Source: Actinomadura rifamycini DSM 43936
GTDB taxonomy: Bacteria > Actinomycetota > Actinomycetes > Streptosporangiales > Streptosporangiaceae
Direction of reading: 5' to 3'
Assembly: GCF_000425065.1 (NCBI RefSeq)
Contig: NZ_AULB01000018.1
Location: forward strand, 1-64,000
DNA length: 64,000 nucleotides
The position numbers were made by a program, and so were the translations under genes. Numbering within the stretch: position 1 is the stretch's first letter; each line of letters opens with the position of its first letter. Below are positions 58,514-64,000 of this stretch, in pieces. The notes under the pieces are model-generated. The model saw nothing but the letters and a program-made list of their open reading frames with translations, made no database searches and was not told the origin of the DNA.

Positions 58514-58861
58514 ATGGCCCGACCCGCACGCGCCGCCGCCGCCACCGCCCTGGCGGCCGGTCTGCTCACCGCGGCGCCCCCCGCGAGCGCCGCCCCCGCA
58601 CAGCCCGAGGGGACGGTCGTCGTCTTCGTCACCGAGGGCGCGGAAATCTCATGGGCGGGCACTGAACTGCGGGAATACCCCGCGTCGTCCTCGTGCCGAG
58701 CGTTCCCGGCGGGCGCGCACGTCGTCGCCAATCACAGTGACGGGCGGCTGCTGTTCTTCACCGACCCGTGGTGCGCGGCGCCCGTCCCGCCGCCGTTCAA
58801 TTTCATTCCGCCAGGTCACGGGGCCCATGTGTCCCCGACCGGCAGTTTCCGGGTCGGCTGA
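58514..58861 (+). CDS. Small secreted protein of unknown function
   Basis: A 115-residue precursor. The signal peptide is 'AAATALAAGLLTAAPPASAA', with cleavage expected after ASA (about residue 26). The mature domain is about 88 residues, beta-rich, and has two Cys (SSSCRAF and DPWCAAP) likely to form one disulfide. AAAGGAG precedes the ATG. It faces the biosynthetic cluster across a shared promoter region and ends at a strong terminator. Family not recognised. Confidence 0.75.
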   Translation: MARPARAAAATALAAGLLTAAPPASAAPAQPEGTVVVFVTEGAEISWAGTELREYPASSSCRAFPAGAHVVANHSDGRLLFFTDPWCAAPVPPPFNFIPPGHGAHVSPTGSFRVG

Positions 58862-58877
58862 TCCGGGGCCGGAACGC

Positions 58878-58907
58878 GCGGCCCCGCCCGTTCCCGGGCG
58901 GGGCCGC
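58878..58907 (+). terminator. 13-bp GC-rich terminator hairpin
   Basis: A perfect stem GCGGCCCCGCCCG with a 4-nt loop TTCC, 17 bp after the small secreted-protein gene. Confidence 0.8.
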
Positions 58908-59128
58908 TCCGCGGCGTGCCCCGCGATGAGTTCGGCGGGCGCCCCCGGTCGGTACCTGGAGCCGACCGAGGAGGAACCGATGATCGACCGGCTCGTCGCC
59001 GTCACCGGCCGCACGCCCTGACCGGACGCACCGGCGGTCGGGCGCACCGCCCGCCCGAGGCGGACGGGAACCGTGTTCGCGATCTTGCCGTCTGTTCGGT
59101 GACACGGAAGATCTGCGGGAAGGCGGGC

Positions 59129-59833
59129 ATGGGCGTGTGGACGGCGATCCGCGCCGGCGCCGCCGCGGCGGCGGCCGCGGCGGTCCTGGTCGGCTGCGGT
59201 GCGTGGGGAGCGATGGAGACGGGCGACGCCGCCCCGGACGGCCGGAAGATCATTGTGGACGTGCCGGACGGCGGCTTCGCCGAGCCGGCGCGGTGGCCGG
59301 AGGCGTGCTCCCTGCTCACCGAGGAGGAGCTGCGCGGCATCCTGCCGGATCTGAAGCGCGTCGCCATCCGGTCGGAAGCGGGCGTGGCGGACGTCCCCGC
59401 GGCGGCCGCGGGCGGCAGCACGCTGGACGGCCGGACGGTTCCGCGGGCCAAGTGCACCTACGACATGGTGCTTCCGCTCGGGGTGGAGGGGGCCCGCACG
59501 CGGCGGGAGCCGGACAACGGGACGGGCTCGTTCTCGATCCGGCTCCTCGCGGTGGGCGCGCCCGGCCGCATGGCGAACGTCTACGAGGCGGGCAGGGACC
59601 GGGACACGCGGCCCCTCCAGGGGGTTTCCGTGGACGACTGCTACCAGACCGGCGCGCTGATCGGCGCCAAGCACCTCATCTGCCACCGGGGGCCGCTGGT
59701 GTTCGAGGTGAAGGGCGGCGACTTCGACTATGTCCGGATCGACGGGGTGAGCCACCACGAGCAGGAGTTCCCCGAGGCGGTCCGGAACCACATCCTCATC
59801 CCCGTCGTCGAGACCATCGGCGCGGACGTCTGA
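59129..59833 (+). CDS. Putative lipoprotein (DUF3558-like)
   Basis: A 234-residue precursor. A hydrophobic signal ('AIRAGAAAAAAAAVLVGCGA') ends in a lipobox LVGC, so the mature protein would be lipid-anchored at Cys24. The exported domain has 'EACSLLTEEELRGILPDLKR', 'RAKCTYDMVLPLG' and paired Cys in VDDCYQTG and HLICHRG. This resembles DUF3558-type actinobacterial lipoproteins, though I am not certain. GGGAAGG lies 6 nt before the ATG. It is convergent with the ActP symporter gene. Confidence 0.75.
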   Translation: MGVWTAIRAGAAAAAAAAVLVGCGAWGAMETGDAAPDGRKIIVDVPDGGFAEPARWPEACSLLTEEELRGILPDLKRVAIRSEAGVADVPAAAAGGSTLDGRTVPRAKCTYDMVLPLGVEGARTRREPDNGTGSFSIRLLAVGAPGRMANVYEAGRDRDTRPLQGVSVDDCYQTGALIGAKHLICHRGPLVFEVKGGDFDYVRIDGVSHHEQEFPEAVRNHILIPVVETIGADV

Positions 59834-59861
59834 CCGGGCCGGGCGCTCGCCGGACGTGCGA

Positions 59862-59893
59862 CGGCCCCGTCCCTGCGGGGTGGGACGGGGCCG
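59862..59893. terminator. Hairpin between convergent lipoprotein and symporter genes
   Basis: A 12-bp perfect stem CGGCCCCGTCCC / GGGACGGGGCCG with an 8-nt loop. Its position between convergent genes suggests it serves both strands. Confidence 0.8.
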
Positions 59894-59935
59894 CGTGCCG
59901 CGCGAACCGGGCGACGGATGGCCGCGCGGGGTCCT

Positions 59936-61546
59936 CTAGTCCTGCGACGCCTGCTCGGCGCCCGCGCCGGTCAGGGAGCGGACCTCGATCTCGGCGTACT
60001 TCTCCGCGTTGTGCTCCTTGCTGAGGACCGTGCCGAGCCAGCCGCAGAAGAAGCCGATCGGGATGGACACCAGGCCCGGGTTCTCCAGCGGGAACCAGTC
60101 GAAGTCGGCGCCGGTGAACAGGGCCTTCTCCGAGCCCGACACGACCGGCGAGAAGAACACCAGGAACAGCGCCGCCCCGAGCCCGCCGTAGATCGCGGAG
60201 ACGGCGCCGGCGGTGTTGAACCGCTTCCAGAACAGGCTGTACAGGATCGCGGGGAGGTTGCCGGACGCGGCGACCGCGAAGGCGAGGGCGACGAGGAACG
60301 CGACGTTGAGGCGCTGGGCGAAGATCCCGAGGACGATCGCGACGGCGCCGATGACGAACGCGGAGATGCGGGCGACGCGGACCTCGTCCCGCTCGGTGGC
60401 CTTGCCCCGCTTGAACACGTGGGCGTACAGGTCGTGGGCGAAGGACGAGGACGACGCCAGCGTGAGGCCCGCGACGACGGCGAGGATCGTCGCGAACGCG
60501 ACGGCCGCGATCACCGCGAGCAGGATGGTGCCGCCGACGTCCCCGAAGACGAGTTCGCCGACGCGTTCGGCGAGCTGGGGCGCGGCCGTGTTGCCGGCCG
60601 GGTTGGCGGCGCGGATCTCGTCGCTGCCGACGAGGGCGGCGGCGCCGAAGCCGAGGACGAGGGTGATCAGGTAGAACGCGCCGATGATGCCGATGCCCCA
60701 CAGGACGGACTTGCGGGCGTCGCGGGACGTCGGGACGGTGTAGAAGCGGATCAGGATGTGCGGCAGCCCGGCGGTGCCGAGGACGAGCGCGAGGCCGAGG
60801 CTGACGAGGTCGAGCTTGCCGGCGAGGCCCTGCTCCTCGGTGCCGTAGCGCAGGCCGGGCTCGAGGAACGCCTCGTTCTTGCCGCTCTGGTCGGCGGCGT
60901 CCTGCATGAGGCCGAGCACGTTGAACCCGAACTCGCCGAGCACGAGCAGCGTGACGAGGGTGGCGCCGGTCATCAGCAGGACGGCCTTGACGATCTGCAC
61001 CCAGGTGGTGCCCTTCATCCCGCCGAACACGACGTAGACGATCATCAGGACGCCAACGAGCGCGATCGTCGCGCCCTTGGCGAACTCGCTGGTGAAGCCG
61101 AACAGCAGCGCGACGAGGGCGCCCGCGCCGACCATCTGCGCGAGCAGGTAGAAGATCGACACGACGATGGTGGAGACGCCGGCGGCGGTGCGGACGGGCC
61201 GGGGGCTCATCCGGAACGCGAGGACGTCGGCCATCGTGAAGCGGCCCGAGTTGCGCAGCAGCTCGGCGACGAGCAGCAGCGCGACGAGCCAGGCGACGAG
61301 GAAGCCGATCGAGTAGAGGAAGCCGTCGTAGCCGTAGAGGGCGATGAGCCCGGCGATGCCGAGGAACGACGCGGCGGACATGTAGTCGCCGCCGATGGCG
61401 AGGCCGTTCTGGACGCCGGAGAAGGAGCGGCCGCCGGCGTAGTAGTCGGTGGCGTCCTTGGTGTTGCGGCTGGCCCAGACGGTGATCGCGAGGGTGGCGG
61501 CGACGAACGTCAGGAACAGCAGGATGGACAGGGTCTCGTGGCTCAT
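59936..61546 (-). CDS. actP: Sodium:solute symporter, ActP-like (acetate/monocarboxylate)
   Basis: A 536-residue membrane transporter with about 13 hydrophobic helices. Typical SSS/ActP features are 'TDYYAGGRSFSGVQNGLAIG', 'GDYMSAASFLGIAGLIALYG', 'GTAGLPHILIRFYTVPTSRD' and 'AFAVAASGNLPAILYSLFWK'. The family imports acetate, glycolate or pyruvate with a cation. It overlaps by 4 bp with a DUF485 gene, the usual partner of ActP. The exact substrate cannot be read from sequence. Confidence 0.9.
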   Translation of the reverse strand: MSHETLSILLFLTFVAATLAITVWASRNTKDATDYYAGGRSFSGVQNGLAIGGDYMSAASFLGIAGLIALYGYDGFLYSIGFLVAWLVALLLVAELLRNSGRFTMADVLAFRMSPRPVRTAAGVSTIVVSIFYLLAQMVGAGALVALLFGFTSEFAKGATIALVGVLMIVYVVFGGMKGTTWVQIVKAVLLMTGATLVTLLVLGEFGFNVLGLMQDAADQSGKNEAFLEPGLRYGTEEQGLAGKLDLVSLGLALVLGTAGLPHILIRFYTVPTSRDARKSVLWGIGIIGAFYLITLVLGFGAAALVGSDEIRAANPAGNTAAPQLAERVGELVFGDVGGTILLAVIAAVAFATILAVVAGLTLASSSSFAHDLYAHVFKRGKATERDEVRVARISAFVIGAVAIVLGIFAQRLNVAFLVALAFAVAASGNLPAILYSLFWKRFNTAGAVSAIYGGLGAALFLVFFSPVVSGSEKALFTGADFDWFPLENPGLVSIPIGFFCGWLGTVLSKEHNAEKYAEIEVRSLTGAGAEQASQD

Positions 61547-61920
61547 CGGGCGTCCTCCGCCTTCCCGAGGTCGTCGTCGCGGCGCGCGGCGGTCGCCTCG
61601 GCCTCGACGCCGCCGCGCACCTTGTCGGCGAGCGGGTCGAGTTTGCGTTCGGCGTGCCGCGCGTAGAACCACGCGATCGCGAACGTCGAGACGAACTGCA
61701 GCAGGCCGAAGATCAGGGCGATGTTGGCGGAGCTGAACAGCTTGACGCCCATGAAGTCGCGCGCCCAGCCGGACAGCACGACGTACAGCAGGTACCAGGC
61801 GAGGAACGCGGCGGTCATGGGGAACGCGAAGCGGCGGAATCTGCGCTTCAGTTCCTGGAACTCGTCGCTGGCCTGGAACCGTTCATAGACGGTCCCGGTG
61901 GCGCGTTTTTCGTCGGACAC
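61543..61920 (-). CDS. DUF485 membrane protein, symporter partner (YjcH-like)
   Basis: A 125-residue protein with two membrane helices: 'FPMTAAFLAWYLLYVVLSGW' and 'IALIFGLLQFVSTFAIAWFY'. The loop between them reads 'ARDFMGVKLFSSAN'. The C-terminal 'ARHAERKLDPLADKVR' is a DUF485 hallmark. AGGAGGGG lies 5 nt before the GTG. It is translationally coupled to the symporter gene, as in the yjcH-actP arrangement. Confidence 0.9.
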   Translation of the reverse strand: MSDEKRATGTVYERFQASDEFQELKRRFRRFAFPMTAAFLAWYLLYVVLSGWARDFMGVKLFSSANIALIFGLLQFVSTFAIAWFYARHAERKLDPLADKVRGGVEAEATAARRDDDLGKAEDAR

Positions 61921-62140
61921 GACCGCCCCTCCTGTGTTGTGACGCCGGTCACGCGCAGCGTAGGGAGCGTCCCGGCCGGGTGCGAGGGGGTGCGGGGCGG
62001 GGTGCGGCGGGGTGCCGCCCGTCCGCGACGATCTACATGTGCCGTCGGTGAGCGGACGGTTTCGCGCGACGAACGGTCGGGGGCGCGGCGGGCGGTGACC
62101 GCAGGCGGCCACGGCGGATTCTTGATTCCAGGCGTGATAC

Positions 62141-62152
62141 GTAATTAATTAC
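62141..62152. promoter_or_regulatory. AT-rich palindrome GTAATTAATTAC upstream of a secreted-protein gene
   Basis: A perfect 12-bp palindrome of very unusual composition for this genome, 127 bp before the gene at 62279. TTGATT lies 13 bp upstream, so it could be part of a -35/-10 promoter, or it could be an operator. The rest of 61921-62278 shows no gene. Confidence 0.45.
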
Positions 62153-62278
62153 TTACAGACCCGGCCGGCCAGGTCGGGTCTCTTCGGGGGCCGCGTGTCG
62201 GGCACGCCGGCCGGCCAGTGATCACTTCGGGGCGCCCGGGACCGCGCGGACCGCTCACCCCACCCCTCCGGAGGGATC

Positions 62279-62935
62279 ATGAAGACCCTCGCCCGGATCG
62301 GCGTCCCGCTGATCGCCGCCACCGCGACCGTCGGCCTCCTGGCCGCCTCCGCATCCGCCGCGACCACCACCGTCCGCCGCGACAACTCCACCGGGGCCCC
62401 CTACTCGGGCTCCTACCAGATCACCAACGTCGGCGCCCTGACCTTCACCGGCTCCGGCTTCACCGCCTCCTGCTCCAGCGCCGACCTGCGCGGGACGATC
62501 CAGTCGGGCGGCACCGGGACCCTCGACAGCGCCGCCGTGAGCGGCTGCACCAGCAGCCTCGGCAGCGCGACCGTGTCGTTCCTCAACCTGCCCTACGACG
62601 ACGGCCGGCTCACCTACGGCCCCTCGGGCGGCTACGACGGCGCGCTGGTGTTCTCCGACACCGACCTGGCCATCCGGGCGTCCTTCGGGTTCGTCAGCTG
62701 CACGTACGGGCTGGACTCGGCCCACCCGGACCTCACCTTCGACGCGCGCAACCCCGACAACGCGAACAACGTCACCGGCGAGTTCGAGGGGGTCATGGAC
62801 GGCGCCTCGCTCGGCCTGAAGTCCGGCAGCTTCCTCTGCCCGAGCGACGTCACGGCCGACGGCCTGGCGAAGGCCCTGGGCAAGGTCGCCGAGACCGACA
62901 CCGCCTACACCCAGACCCTGTACGTCACGTCCTGA
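62279..62935 (+). CDS. Secreted protein of unknown function (218 aa)
   Basis: The precursor has a clear signal peptide ('IGVPLIAATATVGLLAASAS', cleavage after SAA near residue 28). The mature part is Ser/Thr/Gly-rich and beta-strand rich, e.g. 'GSYQITNVGALTFTGSGFTA'. Four Cys (ASCSS, SGCTSS, VSCTYG, FLCPSD) could form two disulfides. GGAGG lies a few bases before the ATG. A terminator hairpin follows. It may be a cell-surface or spore-coat-type protein; the family is not recognised. Confidence 0.8.
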   Translation: MKTLARIGVPLIAATATVGLLAASASAATTTVRRDNSTGAPYSGSYQITNVGALTFTGSGFTASCSSADLRGTIQSGGTGTLDSAAVSGCTSSLGSATVSFLNLPYDDGRLTYGPSGGYDGALVFSDTDLAIRASFGFVSCTYGLDSAHPDLTFDARNPDNANNVTGEFEGVMDGASLGLKSGSFLCPSDVTADGLAKALGKVAETDTAYTQTLYVTS

Positions 62936-62952
62936 CGCACAGGCCGATCCAG

Positions 62953-62984
62953 CGGTCCGGGCCGTCCTCGGGCGGCCCGGACCG
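62953..62984 (+). terminator. 12-bp terminator hairpin
   Basis: A perfect stem CGGTCCGGGCCG with an 8-nt loop, 17 bp after the secreted-protein gene. Confidence 0.8.
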
Positions 62985-63022
62985 TCCCGCCCATCCCACC
63001 CCCGCAGAAACGGCGACACTCC

Positions 63023-63868
63023 GTGAACACCTCCACGATCAAGGCGCTGGCGGCGACCGCCGCGGCGTCCCTCGGACTGGCCCTGCTCGCCGCCGCGCCC
63101 GCCGCGTCGGCGGCGCCCGCGGCCCCCGCCGCGCCCGCGGCGGCGCCCGTCCCCGAGTTCGACCTGCGGAACGAGTGCCCGCCGCTGCCGCCCGAGGGCG
63201 ACCCCGCCACCTGGAGCTGCATGGTGATGGCGGTGGCCGGCGGCTCGATGCGGCTCGGCGGCCTCACCCAGGAGATCACCGCGCCGATGAAGATCGTCGC
63301 GCAGACCGGGCCGCCCGCGGACGGCGGTCCGCACGAGCTCAAGCAGGTGACGATGGCCGCCCCGCCGATGAAGGTCCCGGGCGGGGTGCTCGGGCTGGTG
63401 GGCCTGCCGACCGTCCCGTTCCTGGAGGACGTCCCGGGCTTCAAGGTCGAGGTCGAGGCGCGGTACGCGGGCGGGTTCGCGTTCGACCTGCCGAACGCGA
63501 GCGTCCACATGCGGGTCCGCGTCATCAACCTGCTGCTCGGCGACCGGTGCTTCCTCGGCGCCGAGGACGACCCGATCAAGTTCGACATGGTCGCCGACAT
63601 GTCGACGCTCCGGCTGGTGGCGCCCGGCGACCCGGCCGACCCGCTCGGCAGCCCGATGATCATCGGGGTGAGCGCCGCGGACGACGCGTTCGCGGTGCCC
63701 GCGTCCGACTGCGGCCTCTGGTCGCCGCTCATCGACTGGCAGGCCGGACTGCCGTCGCCCTCGGGCGCGAACCGCGCCGAGTTCGAGACGTACATGGCGC
63801 TCGGCACCTACAGCGGCGGGCCCGCGGCCGCCGCGGGCCTCCAGCGGCTGCGCGGGCTCGCCGGCTGA
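63023..63868 (+). CDS. Secreted protein of unknown function (281 aa)
   Basis: A GTG-started precursor with signal peptide 'AASLGLALLAAAPAASAAPA' followed by an Ala/Pro linker. The mature domain is about 240 residues with 'WSCMVMAVAGGSMRLGGLTQ', 'VPFLEDVPGFKVEVEARYAG', 'VHMRVRVINLLLGDRCFLG' and 'VPASDCGLWSPLIDW'. Four Cys are present. A beta-rich fold is likely. I do not recognise the family. It follows the preceding secreted gene in the same direction but has its own spacing and terminator. Confidence 0.78.
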   Translation: MNTSTIKALAATAAASLGLALLAAAPAASAAPAAPAAPAAAPVPEFDLRNECPPLPPEGDPATWSCMVMAVAGGSMRLGGLTQEITAPMKIVAQTGPPADGGPHELKQVTMAAPPMKVPGGVLGLVGLPTVPFLEDVPGFKVEVEARYAGGFAFDLPNASVHMRVRVINLLLGDRCFLGAEDDPIKFDMVADMSTLRLVAPGDPADPLGSPMIIGVSAADDAFAVPASDCGLWSPLIDWQAGLPSPSGANRAEFETYMALGTYSGGPAAAAGLQRLRGLAG

Positions 63869-63874
63869 CCGGCG

Positions 63875-63913
63875 GGCGGCCCCCGTCCCGGGCGTCCGGG
63901 GACGGGGGCCGCC
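63875..63913. terminator. 15-bp bidirectional terminator hairpin
   Basis: A perfect 15-bp stem GGCGGCCCCCGTCCC with a 9-nt loop, between convergent genes near the right edge. Confidence 0.85.
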
Positions 63914-63933
63914 GCACACCCGCCGCGGGCGCC

Positions 63934-64000
63934 TCACACCCGCTTCGGACGCCACGTGCCCCGGTCGACGTTCAGCGACTCGGGCGTGTGCAGCCGCACC
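63934..64000 (-). CDS. C-terminal end of a gene running off the right edge
   Basis: The last 22 codons read VRLHTPESLNVDRGTWRPKRV before a TGA stop. The frame is open to base 64000. It is placed as a convergent gene by the hairpin just beyond its stop. Too short to identify. Confidence 0.5.
   Translation of the reverse strand, partial: VRLHTPESLNVDRGTWRPKRV

Overview
The window is a chromosomal segment of a high-GC actinomycete. GC is very high at third codon positions, GTG starts are frequent, many genes are joined by ATGA, GTGA or TGATG overlaps, and the gene families are typical of actinomycetes: WYL regulators, membrane Ser/Thr kinases, DUF574-type methyltransferases, F420-type LLM oxidoreductases and DUF1990 proteins. 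The genus cannot be fixed from the sequence alone.

Layout. 1-1823: the start of an IS5-like transposase at the left edge, a probably truncated Cys-rich protein, then a STAS protein, a small unknown and a MerR/HspR-like regulator. 2342-4985: a winged-helix protein, a VOC/PhnB protein and a divergent WYL regulator. 4990-5577: a decayed, frame-broken gene. 5578-20407: a lower-GC island of about 15 kb. Here a tandem winged-helix protein precedes four translationally coupled genes: a GHKL(sacsin-like) ATPase-SF2 helicase fusion, a UvrD-like SF1 helicase, a DrmA-like helicase and a DrmB-like DUF1998 protein. A C5-cytosine methyltransferase and a convergent two-helix membrane protein lie beside them. 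I read this as a DISARM-related anti-phage or anti-plasmid system that lacks the DrmC nuclease and carries two extra ATPase/helicase proteins. It is the best candidate in the window for an undescribed system.

20536-35862: ordinary accessory genes. They are a CPBP protease / histidine kinase / response regulator operon, a secreted lipase, an LLM oxidoreductase facing a TetR regulator across two copies of a 23-bp operator, a WD40 Ser/Thr kinase, two DUF1990-type proteins, an acyl-CoA ligase, a SAM methyltransferase, a membrane pseudokinase that has lost its ATP-site residues, a SUKH-like fragment with no start codon, and a MoxR-type AAA protein. 35916-40291: an SDR with an N-terminal zinc ribbon and a Thr in place of the catalytic Tyr, a 534-residue protein of unknown function, and a VWA protein with a HEXXH motif. 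With the MoxR protein these form a MoxR/VWA module.

40333-58253: about 18 kb, all on the minus strand and mostly coupled. It encodes two Gfo/Idh oxidoreductases, a TIM-barrel isomerase, an M20 peptidase, an Ldh2-type dehydrogenase, an EF-hand protein, two DegT-type PLP aminotransferases, a UbiA prenyltransferase, an FAD oxidase, two acyl-AMP ligases flanking a CaiB-type CoA transferase, a methyltransferase, a coupled 44-residue peptide and a membrane protein. No PKS or NRPS is present. This looks like an orphan small-molecule cluster, perhaps for an amino-sugar or aminocyclitol joined to an activated acid or prenyl group (inference). 58514-64000: secreted proteins and a lipoprotein separated by strong GC-rich terminators, an ActP/DUF485 acetate-type symporter pair, and a partial gene at the right edge.
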